Assembly: GCA_963663005.2 (NCBI GenBank)
Contig: CAXXHH010000003.1
Coordinates: forward strand, 930,001-994,000
DNA length: 64,000 bases
Direction: 5' to 3'
Source: CAINVV01 sp963663005
GTDB taxonomy: Bacteria > Bacteroidota > Bacteroidia > Bacteroidales > Prolixibacteraceae
Positions 18,587 through 27,279 of this stretch are shown here, piece by piece. A program made the translations under genes and the position numbers. Each line of letters begins with the position of its first letter. Position 1 is the first letter of the stretch. The notes below the pieces were generated by a model, which worked only from the letters and a program-made list of their open reading frames with translations, did not search any database and was not told the DNA's origin.

Positions 18587-19639
18587 ATGAAGATTTCTGT
18601 TTCAGGAATTCTTTTCATCGCACTGTCTTTCTGCCTCTTAACCGGATGCAGCGAAAAAGTTGTGTCCCAGAATCCACCAGTATCCGGATTTGCCAAAGGG
18701 GCAGATATCAGTTGGCTACCTCAGATGGAGGCAACTGGTTACAAATTTTACAGTGATGCAGGAGTTGAAGAGGATTGCTTTAAAATATTGAAAGATCATG
18801 GTATCAATTCTATCCGGCTCAGAACATTTGTCGACCCGTCAAATGACCCTTTCAGCGGACATTGCAGTAAGTCTGAAACAGTGGCGATGGCCGTCAGGGC
18901 TCAAAAATGGGGGATGAAAGTAATGATTGACTTTCATTACAGCGATAGCTGGGCCGATCCATCCAAGCAAAAAAAACCCAAAGCCTGGGAAGGACATGAT
19001 TTCCCTACCCTGCTCAAAGATCTCTATGATTACACGTTCGATGTGATGACCGCGCTTAAAACAGCTGGCATTTCGCCCGAATGGGTTCAGGTAGGAAATG
19101 AAATCCCCGGAGGTATGGTGTATCCCGAAGGCAGCAGCACCAACTGGAGTCAACTGATTCAGCTGACAAACAAGGGGTACGACGCGATAAAAGCTGTAAG
19201 CCCCAACTCAAAAGTTATTCTGCATGTTGATCAGGGCAACAATAACGCCCGCTTCAGATGGTGGTTCGACAATGCAAAAAGTCAGGGCGCTCGTTATGAT
19301 ATAATCGGACTCTCCTATTATCCATACTGGCTTACCGGTAACCCGGATTATTCCCTATCCATCAATGATCTGGGAGCAAACCTTAACGACATGGTCGCAC
19401 GCTACGGAAAGGAAGTCATGGTCGTAGAGGTTGGTGGTGAAGATTCCAAAATTCAAAACACCTACGACATGCTTGTGGCGGTTCAGAAAAAAGTGTCGGA
19501 AGTACCCGACAACAAAGGATTAGGCGTTTTTTACTGGGAACCCGAAGGCGCCAGGAGCTGGAGCCATTATGCATTAAGTGCCTGGGGCGCCGATGGAAAA
19601 CCCACGCACGCGCTGGATGCTTTCCTCGGAAGTAATTAG
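18587..19639 (+). CDS. GH53 arabinogalactan endo-beta-1,4-galactanase lipoprotein
   Basis: A 350-residue lipoprotein (lipobox LLTGCS at about residue 22) with a complete GH53 domain. KGADISWLPQMEATG begins the barrel, INSIRLRTFVDP is beta-2/alpha-2, and FHYSDSWADPSKQKKP is the family hallmark. The acid/base Glu lies in VQVGNEIPGG (about residue 170) and the nucleophile in VVEVGGED (about residue 283). The enzyme cleaves beta-1,4-galactan side chains of pectin. It probably sits on the cell surface or in the periplasm, co-expressed with the preceding propeller/phosphoesterase. Confidence 0.93.
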   Translation: MKISVSGILFIALSFCLLTGCSEKVVSQNPPVSGFAKGADISWLPQMEATGYKFYSDAGVEEDCFKILKDHGINSIRLRTFVDPSNDPFSGHCSKSETVAMAVRAQKWGMKVMIDFHYSDSWADPSKQKKPKAWEGHDFPTLLKDLYDYTFDVMTALKTAGISPEWVQVGNEIPGGMVYPEGSSTNWSQLIQLTNKGYDAIKAVSPNSKVILHVDQGNNNARFRWWFDNAKSQGARYDIIGLSYYPYWLTGNPDYSLSINDLGANLNDMVARYGKEVMVVEVGGEDSKIQNTYDMLVAVQKKVSEVPDNKGLGVFYWEPEGARSWSHYALSAWGADGKPTHALDAFLGSN

Positions 19640-19965
19640 ATTCCAATCTCATAACCTTATATTCTAACATCTCCCACATCAAAAAACCGTCAAGACTAAC
19701 TTGACGACTAATGCAATTTTTTATAACGAGTACAATTCCAGTTTTAACAGTTTCGGAATTTACTGTTTTACCCCAAAAAACAGTAAGTCGTTTGTGATTT
19801 AGTCTGGTTGGTTGATCTTTCATGCCGTCTCACTGAATTTGTTTTTTTCGAACATTTTATTCAAATAGTTTTAAAAAGTGAAATTCAGGTCCTATTGATG
19901 TCTGTTTCTTAGGATCTTGCGTGGCAAAACATTGGAAGATTTCAATACACTAAATAGTTTCAAAT
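19640..19965. other. intergenic region with two hairpins
   Basis: A 326-base gap without a gene. CGTCAAG-ACTAA-CTTGACG at 19688-19706 is a perfect 7-base stem, followed 9 bases later by a T run, so it could end the GH53 transcript. TTACTGTTTT/AAAACAGTAA at 19760-19786 is a perfect 10-base stem without a following T run and may be regulatory. Confidence 0.5.
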
Positions 19966-22707
19966 ATGATGAAGCAATTGGCTCCTCTGATTGTTTTTTT
20001 TCTCATTCCCCTGCTATCCGAAGCGCAAACCGTTGAAAATTTCAAACTTCCCAAAAACTACGTTGGAAGGCTGGATGAAATATTGACCGAAGTCGGGGAA
20101 GATCTGAACATCCATTTCATTTTTGATCAGGCGTTCCTGAAAAATTACAACACTTCACTAATGACAGATAATGAAAAAACTGTCGGTGGTGTTCTCAGGA
20201 TGTTCAACAAATCATGGGATATGATTACACTGGTCGGAAAAGATGGCTTCATCTATATCGCCAGAGATAAAGAGCAGCTGGAACAATTACAGCTGCGCAA
20301 AGAAACTGTAAAGACGGAGGTGCAGCAATTCAGGAAGAAGTTAATTCCGATCAAGCGAAATTTTCTGCTTTCGGGTGAAATTGTAGACAGCGCCAACGGG
20401 GAAAGGATCCCCTTTGCAACCATTATGATTGAAGGAACTACCAAAGGAGTTACCAGTGATCAGAATGGACATTTTGCGCTGGAAAAGGTTCCCGCAGATA
20501 CCGCTGTGGTTGTCATTTCCTATATTGGATACCACACCAGGCGAATTGAGCTGAATCCCCAAAAGGAAAATTCATCCCTTTTCGTTGAGATGAAACAACA
20601 AAGTGTAGGAATTACAGAGGTTTTTATCAACGGCAGAAAAGATGATAAAGCCTTGCAGCAATCAACAATCGAACAAAAAATTAAAATGTCTCCTATAGCT
20701 TTGAAGATATTACCAAATATCGGAGAGAAAGATATTATGCGCGGATTTCAGCTGATGCCGGGCGTTAGCGCTTCCAATGAAGGTTCTGCCGGAATGTATG
20801 TGCGAGGGGGCACGCCAGATCAAAATCTCATTCTGTATGACGGATTCACAGTGTATAATGTCGACCATCTCTATGGATTTTACAGCGCTTTTAACTCGAA
20901 TGCAATCAAGGATGTTCAATTACACAAAGGTGGCTTTGACTCCAAATTTGGAGGCAGACTATCCAGTGTAACAGAGATTACAGGAAAAGACGGTAACGCA
21001 AAAAAGGCCACCATGGGTGCGGAAGTAAGCTTACTTAGCCTGAACACCTACCTCGAAGTACCTATCGGGGATCGTGTCACATCTCTATTTGCATTTCGTA
21101 GGTCGTACCAAGGCTATCTGTACGATAAAATCAGTGGATTAAACAAATCCACAACGAACACCTCCACTCCAATGAGAGGCAAAAGAAGTTCAATTGCTGC
21201 TTCCTACTTCTATGATCTAAATGGCAAAATCACATTCAAGGCAACGGCCAAAGACGTTTATACCCTAAGTGTTTTTAATGGAACCGACTACCTCGACAAT
21301 ACCCCGCAATTTAGAATTCCGAATGGTGGCGGCCCTCCAATGGGGGGTGGCGGAGGTCTACCTGCTGGCAGCAATATCTCCATGAGTAACACTGATTATA
21401 CCAGATATGGCAATGTAGGAGCCAGCGCCAAATGGACCAGAAAAATTAAGGAGACGCTTACGTCGAATTTGCTGGTGAGTTTTTCTGACTATTATAGCAC
21501 CAGAGACGAAAGGCGATCAATAACGGTCGACCTGAATGGGGTTTCTACCATCCGCAAAAGCGGCATCCTGGAAGACAACAACTTAATTGATGTGAGTCTT
21601 AAAAACGACTGGAAATTTGTACTGGATGACAAAAATATTCTTGAGTATGGAGCCTTTGGCACCTATTATGGCATTGACTACAAGTATCAGCAGAATGACA
21701 CCCTGACGATTCTGAACAAAAACATTAAAGCCGGTATCGCCGGAGGATATCTGCAGGACAAGCTTCTTTTCTTCGATAATCTGCTGACAATTACCCCCGG
21801 CGTCAGGCTGAACTACTATAGCGCCACCCAAAAAATATATCCGGAGCCCCGACTCAATATAAGTTATCTGTTGTCTCCAAAATTGACGATCAATGGTGCC
21901 TCCGGACTCTATTACCAATTTGCCAACAGAGTAGTCAGGGAAGATATCATGTCGGGGAACCGGGATTTCTGGATTCTCTCTGATGGTAAGGATATTCCGG
22001 TAAGTTCGTCCACTCATTTCAACCTCGGTCTCAATTACGATCTCCCGGATTATCTCTTCAGCGCTGAAGGATACTATAAGAATAACAAAAACGTAACTGA
22101 ATATTCCATGAGATACCGTTCCGTTCCCCAGCCAGGAACCAGTGTTCAATCAACGGAACAATTCTTTAACGGAGATGGATACGCCATTGGATTGGAACTT
22201 CTGGCACAGAAAAAAGCCGGGAATTTTAATGGCTGGATCTGTTATTCATTGGGACAGGTAAAAAACAGGTTCCCTGTCCAATCCAGTAAATATTATTTTG
22301 CCAATCAGGATGTTACCAACGAGCTGAAAGCCGTCGGAATATATAAATTCGGCAATTTTGACTTTTCAGTATCCTGGATATACGCAACCGGAAGACCGTA
22401 CACTGCTCCACTGGGGGCATATTCTCTCAATATGATTGATGGATCTACTGCCTCTTTTTATTCCGTAAGCGATAAAAATTCTTACCGTTTACCTGAATAT
22501 CACCGGATGGACGTGGCCGCCTCTTACCGTTTCGATATGTTCAATCGAAAGGGTAAAATGAACTCAGTGAGTTTCTCCATTTTCAATCTATATAATAGAA
22601 TAAATGTCAGTTCCAGACAATTCCAGTTGGTTGATAATGTGATTCTTGAAAGTGATATCAGCTATCTGGGAATCACTCCGAATATTTCACTATCTATTAA
22701 ATTTTAG
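19966..22707 (+). CDS. TonB-dependent receptor with STN-like and carboxypeptidase-regulatory-like N-terminal domains
   Basis: A 913-residue outer-membrane receptor. After a signal peptide (to SEAQ), residues about 25-100 resemble a secretin/TonB short N-terminal (STN) domain, which in FecA-like receptors contacts an anti-sigma factor. Residues 125-205 are a carboxypeptidase-D-regulatory-like domain (PFATIMIEGTTKGVTSDQNG). The plug follows (GVSASNEGSAGMYVRGGTPDQN...), then a beta-barrel. A Gly/Pro-rich stretch (about residues 450-470) is probably a surface loop. The DUF4249 gene starts 3 bases downstream, the usual pairing. No sigma/anti-sigma genes are adjacent, so the STN domain may not signal. 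Substrate unknown. Confidence 0.92.
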   Translation: MMKQLAPLIVFFLIPLLSEAQTVENFKLPKNYVGRLDEILTEVGEDLNIHFIFDQAFLKNYNTSLMTDNEKTVGGVLRMFNKSWDMITLVGKDGFIYIARDKEQLEQLQLRKETVKTEVQQFRKKLIPIKRNFLLSGEIVDSANGERIPFATIMIEGTTKGVTSDQNGHFALEKVPADTAVVVISYIGYHTRRIELNPQKENSSLFVEMKQQSVGITEVFINGRKDDKALQQSTIEQKIKMSPIALKILPNIGEKDIMRGFQLMPGVSASNEGSAGMYVRGGTPDQNLILYDGFTVYNVDHLYGFYSAFNSNAIKDVQLHKGGFDSKFGGRLSSVTEITGKDGNAKKATMGAEVSLLSLNTYLEVPIGDRVTSLFAFRRSYQGYLYDKISGLNKSTTNTSTPMRGKRSSIAASYFYDLNGKITFKATAKDVYTLSVFNGTDYLDNTPQFRIPNGGGPPMGGGGGLPAGSNISMSNTDYTRYGNVGASAKWTRKIKETLTSNLLVSFSDYYSTRDERRSITVDLNGVSTIRKSGILEDNNLIDVSLKNDWKFVLDDKNILEYGAFGTYYGIDYKYQQNDTLTILNKNIKAGIAGGYLQDKLLFFDNLLTITPGVRLNYYSATQKIYPEPRLNISYLLSPKLTINGASGLYYQFANRVVREDIMSGNRDFWILSDGKDIPVSSSTHFNLGLNYDLPDYLFSAEGYYKNNKNVTEYSMRYRSVPQPGTSVQSTEQFFNGDGYAIGLELLAQKKAGNFNGWICYSLGQVKNRFPVQSSKYYFANQDVTNELKAVGIYKFGNFDFSVSWIYATGRPYTAPLGAYSLNMIDGSTASFYSVSDKNSYRLPEYHRMDVAASYRFDMFNRKGKMNSVSFSIFNLYNRINVSSRQFQLVDNVILESDISYLGITPNISLSIKF

Positions 22708-22710
22708 CTA

Positions 22711-23508
22711 ATGAAAAGAATATTTCTTTTAATATCGGTCTGTCTCATACTGTCGTGTAAAGAAACAGTTGTTTCGGACTTTCAAGATAAGCCGGTGGTC
22801 GAATCCTATTTATATGCGGATAATAGTCCGGTCGTTAAAATCTCCAAATTGATTGCCTTTAAGGAGGATATGGTCTTTTCAACGATGGATGTAACGAAAC
22901 TCACTGTCGCCATTACCGATATGACTGCCGGGAAAAAATATCTGCTTTCTTCGCTGGGTGACGGGAGCTATGAGAACAAAGACTTAGTAATTGGAGCTGG
23001 GAAATCCTACCAGCTCTCATTTCCTTACAACGGGAACGAGGTAACGGCCACGACTGTTGTCCCGGAAAAACCTCAGAACGTGACTCTCTCCGCTTCAACA
23101 ATTGCAATACCTCAACGGGGCACGACAGAAACACCTGGCGCCGCAGAAATGCCGTCTGCGGTCGAGGTCAACTGGACCAATAATGACCAGAGCTATTACC
23201 TGATCGTCGTAAAAAACGTTGAAAGTGAAAAAATTGCTATAGATTCGCGGATTAATTCATCTCAGGATTTCTTTCGCAATCAGCCTCTTAACACCAGCCA
23301 TTACGAAATTAATCCGAGATCATTTAAATTTTATGGAATGCATCGGGTAATACTGTACAAAATTCAACCAGAATATGTACTTTTCTTCCAGGAAACAAGC
23401 AATAGTTCATTGTCTCTGACAGAAATACAGGCAAACATATTGAATGGATTCGGAATTTTTACCGCAATGAACAGTGTTTCAACATATTTATATGTAGGAA
23501 AACCATAA
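22711..23508 (+). CDS. DUF4249 lipoprotein
   Basis: A 265-residue lipoprotein with lipobox LILSC near residue 16. The sequence after it (VVESYLYADNSPVVKISKL..., LTVAITDMTAGKKYLL, KSYQLSFPYNGNEVTATTVVPEKP) matches DUF4249, a surface lipoprotein family encoded next to TonB-dependent receptors in Bacteroidota. It starts 3 bases after the receptor and almost certainly works with it as a substrate-capture partner. The protein is somewhat short for the family (often 280-400 residues), but no frameshift is visible. Ligand unknown. Confidence 0.85.
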   Translation: MKRIFLLISVCLILSCKETVVSDFQDKPVVESYLYADNSPVVKISKLIAFKEDMVFSTMDVTKLTVAITDMTAGKKYLLSSLGDGSYENKDLVIGAGKSYQLSFPYNGNEVTATTVVPEKPQNVTLSASTIAIPQRGTTETPGAAEMPSAVEVNWTNNDQSYYLIVVKNVESEKIAIDSRINSSQDFFRNQPLNTSHYEINPRSFKFYGMHRVILYKIQPEYVLFFQETSNSSLSLTEIQANILNGFGIFTAMNSVSTYLYVGKP

Positions 23509-23629
23509 TTACAGCATAGCTGAATAAACAAATTTGTAGACATGAAATACCCACAAGAATATTTTCACACCAACCGAAAATGATTACTGGGTATTCCATT
23601 TGACCGTTAAAAGACAAAATTATAGACAA

Positions 23630-24334
23630 ATGAATTCGACCAAAACAGCACATTACAACCGTGCATTTCTCTTCCTTGCATTAATGGCAGCGCTTACGAT
23701 ACGTTGCACAAAAACTACGGTGGAGACTCCGTTTCAATATGGCACCATTTCCGATTATGAAGGAAATTCGTATAATACCGTAAATATTGGCAATCAGACC
23801 TGGATGGCCGAGAACCTAAGATCCATTAAGCTGAATGACGGTACATCCATTCCGTTGGTGACCAATAATAACACCTGGTCGAATCTTACAACACCCGCAT
23901 ATAGTTATTATTCTAACGACTCGACATCGTATAAAGCCAGGTTTGGCGCGCTATACAATTGGTACACCGTGCAAAGTGGCAAATTATGTCCTGCCGGTTG
24001 GCATGTTCCTTCAGACAGCGAGTGGACTACGCTGAGTTCTTCCCTTGGCGTCGATTCTATCGCCGGAGGTAAATTAAAAGCAACAGGCAGCTTTATGTGG
24101 CTTGCGCCCAATCTTTATGCGACAAATACAACGGGCTTCAGCGCTTTGCCAGGTGGCTATCGCTTCTATAATGGTTCCTATCAAAACTCAAGCTTTAGCG
24201 GGAATTGGTGGACCTCCACAAGCTTCTCAACAGGAGCTGCCTATTATCGCTACCTGTATTACAACACTGGGAAAATAACCAGAAACTCGATCGACAAGCA
24301 GTATGGATTTTCGGTCAGATGTATTAAAGACTAA
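23630..24334 (+). CDS. FISUMP-domain lipoprotein
   Basis: From ATG 23630 the product has 234 residues; a TTG at 23600 is a weaker start. A signal peptide ends in a lipobox (TIRC). The remainder is a single FISUMP domain (Fibrobacter succinogenes major paralogous domain). YNTVNIGNQTWMAENLRSIKLNDG opens it, LCPAGWHVPSDSEW is the central hallmark, and the end is GFSVRCIKD. These domains are common in surface lipoproteins of Bacteroidota and Fibrobacterota; their role is unclear. The gene converges with the SulP gene (8-base gap). Confidence 0.88.
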   Translation: MNSTKTAHYNRAFLFLALMAALTIRCTKTTVETPFQYGTISDYEGNSYNTVNIGNQTWMAENLRSIKLNDGTSIPLVTNNNTWSNLTTPAYSYYSNDSTSYKARFGALYNWYTVQSGKLCPAGWHVPSDSEWTTLSSSLGVDSIAGGKLKATGSFMWLAPNLYATNTTGFSALPGGYRFYNGSYQNSSFSGNWWTSTSFSTGAAYYRYLYYNTGKITRNSIDKQYGFSVRCIKD

Positions 24335-24342
24335 ACGCATCT

Positions 24343-26028
24343 TCAATTAGTTGACTCTTTTGCTTTAGCCTCTTCTTCGGTAACCAAATCGTCGATTGAG
24401 ACTTTTCTGCTGATATGTCCCACTAAATGCTCAAGATCTTCCGCACGAAGCATATCCCGTACCTCGGCATGTGCTTCTGCTATTTTTAGGGAGATTCCTT
24501 TCTCGCGAAGGTCGAGATATAGCCTTTTGATTAGTCCGGCGCCGGCCGTATCAACATACGGTGACGTACTGAAATCCCAAATAACGCACTTCAGGGTGTC
24601 TTCTGAAGAAAGAACTTCGGACCACAAGATGTTCCTGATATTCTCAACGTTAAAATACAATATGGATGCTTCTACCCTTAACAGAATCATCCCCGGAATC
24701 AATTCATTATCAGGATGCCGACTTATGTCAGTATATCGTCTTGTACCCGGAATTCTGCCAAGAAAAGCAATGTGAGGAACAGAAATGGCAATCAAAATTA
24801 AGACGATGGATGATATTGCCGCAAGAACAACACCTTTTAGAATCCCGAAAAAGATGACTCCCGAAAATGCAATCATCGCAACACTGAATTCCATGCGGCT
24901 AACTTTCCATAATCGTTTCAATCCTCGGATATCAACCAACCCGCTGACTGCGAATATCAAAATGGCAGAGAGAACTACAACAGGCAAATTTTTCAGCAAT
25001 CCGGTCAGAAACAAGAGACACAATCCTATTGTAGCGGATGCAAACACCAGTGAAAATGGAGTCTTAGCGCCACCTTTGCTGTTCACGGCAGATTGTGATA
25101 ATCCGCCACTAACTGGAAATCCCTGTCCGAATGCAGTTGCAGCATTGGCTGCCGCAAGCGCGAGAAGCTCCTGCCTGGTATCAATTTCATAGCCGCCCTC
25201 ACTGGCTAAGGTCTTTGCCGCTGATACACTTTCAATATAAGCCAGTAGAAAACAGGCAAAGGCCAACGGAATAATGTTGTCTATATCGTTCCTGTCAAAG
25301 GCAGGGATCTTGAATTGCGGCAAACCAGCATGGATGTCTCCCGCAAGCAAAAATCCCGAATCAATAAGTGAGGTATTGGAAATCAATAAAATAGAGACGA
25401 TCACCAGGAAAATTGATTTTGGTCTTCCCGGAAAAAGTTTGTCTGCAACAAGTAAAAACAGAAGTGACGACAAGCCAAAAATTAAGACGGTAAAATTCGT
25501 CTGTGGCAGCTGACCTATCAGAATACTCATACGCTCGAAAAAACCTGTTCCTCCACCGCTCACTCCGACTAAATTCGGCATTTGAGTCATCGCGATGGTG
25601 ATTGCTGCACCCGCCTTAAATCCCAGCAAAACAGATTCACTGATAAAATTCACGAAGCTGTTAAGTCGCAAAAACCACGCAATCAAACTTATAAATGCGA
25701 CTAGCAAAGCAGTAAGAGACGCTATTTCAATCATGTGTTGTGCATCACCAACGGCTAATGTGGCGAGTGTCGTCCCGATTAAAAGCGAAATGGCAGATGT
25801 TGGACCGACGGCAAGCTGCATTCCTGTCCCAAAAAGTGCGTAAAATAATCCGCCGATAAGGTATCCATATATACCAAAATGCACCGGCAATCCTGCCAGC
25901 GAAGCGTAAGCCATCGCCACTGGGATTGCATAAGCAGCAAGTGTAATTCCTGAAAGTAGATCCTTCCCAATATCTTTCAGCTTATAGGATTTAATCCACC
26001 GAAGCGGCGGAAATAGAGTGTTCCACAT
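24343..26028 (-). CDS. SulP family anion transporter with STAS domain
   Basis: A 561-residue SLC26/SulP transporter read from ATG 26028; a TTG at 26037 is less likely. The N-terminal half has about 14 membrane segments and the SulP hallmark region AAYAIPVAMAYASLAGLPVHFGIY. The C-terminal STAS domain (about residues 435-545) contains VIWDFSTSPYVDTAGAGLIKRL, the usual loop next to the regulatory Ser/Asp position. Members move sulfate, bicarbonate or dicarboxylates. No carbonic anhydrase or sulfate genes lie beside it, so the anion is undetermined. A perfect -7 box lies 22 bases upstream. Confidence 0.93.
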   Translation of the reverse strand: MWNTLFPPLRWIKSYKLKDIGKDLLSGITLAAYAIPVAMAYASLAGLPVHFGIYGYLIGGLFYALFGTGMQLAVGPTSAISLLIGTTLATLAVGDAQHMIEIASLTALLVAFISLIAWFLRLNSFVNFISESVLLGFKAGAAITIAMTQMPNLVGVSGGGTGFFERMSILIGQLPQTNFTVLIFGLSSLLFLLVADKLFPGRPKSIFLVIVSILLISNTSLIDSGFLLAGDIHAGLPQFKIPAFDRNDIDNIIPLAFACFLLAYIESVSAAKTLASEGGYEIDTRQELLALAAANAATAFGQGFPVSGGLSQSAVNSKGGAKTPFSLVFASATIGLCLLFLTGLLKNLPVVVLSAILIFAVSGLVDIRGLKRLWKVSRMEFSVAMIAFSGVIFFGILKGVVLAAISSIVLILIAISVPHIAFLGRIPGTRRYTDISRHPDNELIPGMILLRVEASILYFNVENIRNILWSEVLSSEDTLKCVIWDFSTSPYVDTAGAGLIKRLYLDLREKGISLKIAEAHAEVRDMLRAEDLEHLVGHISRKVSIDDLVTEEEAKAKESTN

Positions 26029-26049
26029 AATAGACAATCAATAGGCTAA

Positions 26050-26057
26050 CAAATATA
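26050..26057 (-). promoter_or_regulatory. -7 box of the SulP gene
   Basis: On the minus strand TATATTTG matches TAnnTTTG exactly; transcription would begin near 26043, leaving a 15-base leader to ATG 26028. The -33 side is only a T run. Confidence 0.45.
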
Positions 26058-26148
26058 CCTTTAATAGACTCGAAAAAAAAGCGATACAGGAGACTTCATA
26101 AAACGGCTTTTAGTGAATTTGTGCAGCGCTCAATTTTGATGGAATGCT

Positions 26149-26178
26149 TTTGTGCCAAACGGGAAACAACTATATTTG
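26149..26178 (+). promoter_or_regulatory. promoter of the aspartic protease / CBM48 operon
   Basis: TTTG (26149-26152), an 18-base spacer and TATATTTG (26171-26178) match the Bacteroidota consensus. Transcription would start near 26185, almost on the ATG at 26188, so the later ATG at 26245 is the more likely start. Confidence 0.55.
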
Positions 26179-26244
26179 TGAGAAGCAATGGAAAAAGAAA
26201 GACCCAAATGTCTTTCGAATTTTATCCCGCAAACAATAGGTAAA

Positions 26245-27279
26245 ATGTTGATTCGAAGGCGCCTGCTTGCAATTTTGATCCTGTTTCTTGTACTGGCCAA
26301 ATCCCCATCCGGATTTTGTGTGCGCTCCATCGATCAGTTTAAAATCAAAACTTGTTACATAGAACCTATAATAAGCTCTTTACCAAGATTCCTTTCCCAA
26401 TCGGAGAACTATTCCCCTGAAAATAATTTAAAGGCAGACTCAGTTGTCATCCCAATGAAAAGGGCGGGTCGACTGTTACTAATCGAGGCAGCAGTTGATG
26501 GTGAAATCGGAAATCTGGTCTTTGACACTGGTGCCAACGGACTTGTTTTCAATAGCACATATTTCAGAAATCACGTCAAATCAAAAGGATCAGGTTCAAA
26601 TGGTATAACTGGTTCTGTGGGTTCTGTCGAGCAAATTGTACTCGACAAAATTGAGTTTGCTGATCTAGTGTACAGAAAAATCAGGGTCGATATGACTAAT
26701 CTTGGACACATCGAAAACAGGCGGGGAATAAAAATACTTGGCTTAATCGGATTCAATTTATTGAAAGGATTTGAGATCGTTATCGATTCTAAGAAAAATC
26801 AGCTCAAGCTATTTCGGATCGATAAAACGGGAAACAGGATTGCACCCAACAGTTCCCCATTTGTGGCAGATCAGACACAAAAAATCTCAACCAATTCCAA
26901 CATCCTGTTCTTGGAAGGCAAGATTGGAGGAAAGACGTTGAATTTTTGCTTCGATACGGGAGCCGAGACCAATGTTATCAGCAGCTATTCCAATAAAAAT
27001 ATTCTTAGCACTTTAACGATTACGCGCCGGTCTGGATTGAAAGGTACCGGAATTGCCGGTTCGGAGGTCCTCTTTGCGCGAATGAATGATTTTGCAATCG
27101 GGGGCAGGCAAATCAAAGGCATGGAGACAATAATTTCCAATCTGGATGCGCTGAGTGAAGCCTATGGAACGAAAATCGATGGGATGCTCGGCTACAATTT
27201 CATGGAGCAAGGAATTCTATGCATAAACTTCGCCCGGAAGCAGTTTGGCATCCAATTTACGAAAGGAGAAGAGTTATGA
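26245..27279 (+). CDS. secreted two-lobed aspartic-protease-like protein
   Basis: From ATG 26245 the protein has 344 residues: a basic start, a strong hydrophobic signal (LLAILILFLVLA), then two retropepsin-like lobes. Each lobe carries an aspartic protease DTG triad: NLVFDTGANGLVFN (about residue 93) and NFCFDTGAETNVIS (about residue 236). Each ends in a flap/hydrophobic Gly motif (ILGLIGFNLL and GMLGYNFM). Two active Asp on one chain would allow a pepsin-like monomer. The next gene overlaps it by four bases (ATGA), so they are translationally coupled. The natural substrate is unknown. The ATG at 26188 would add 19 residues but leaves almost no leader. Confidence 0.85.
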   Translation: MLIRRRLLAILILFLVLAKSPSGFCVRSIDQFKIKTCYIEPIISSLPRFLSQSENYSPENNLKADSVVIPMKRAGRLLLIEAAVDGEIGNLVFDTGANGLVFNSTYFRNHVKSKGSGSNGITGSVGSVEQIVLDKIEFADLVYRKIRVDMTNLGHIENRRGIKILGLIGFNLLKGFEIVIDSKKNQLKLFRIDKTGNRIAPNSSPFVADQTQKISTNSNILFLEGKIGGKTLNFCFDTGAETNVISSYSNKNILSTLTITRRSGLKGTGIAGSEVLFARMNDFAIGGRQIKGMETIISNLDALSEAYGTKIDGMLGYNFMEQGILCINFARKQFGIQFTKGEEL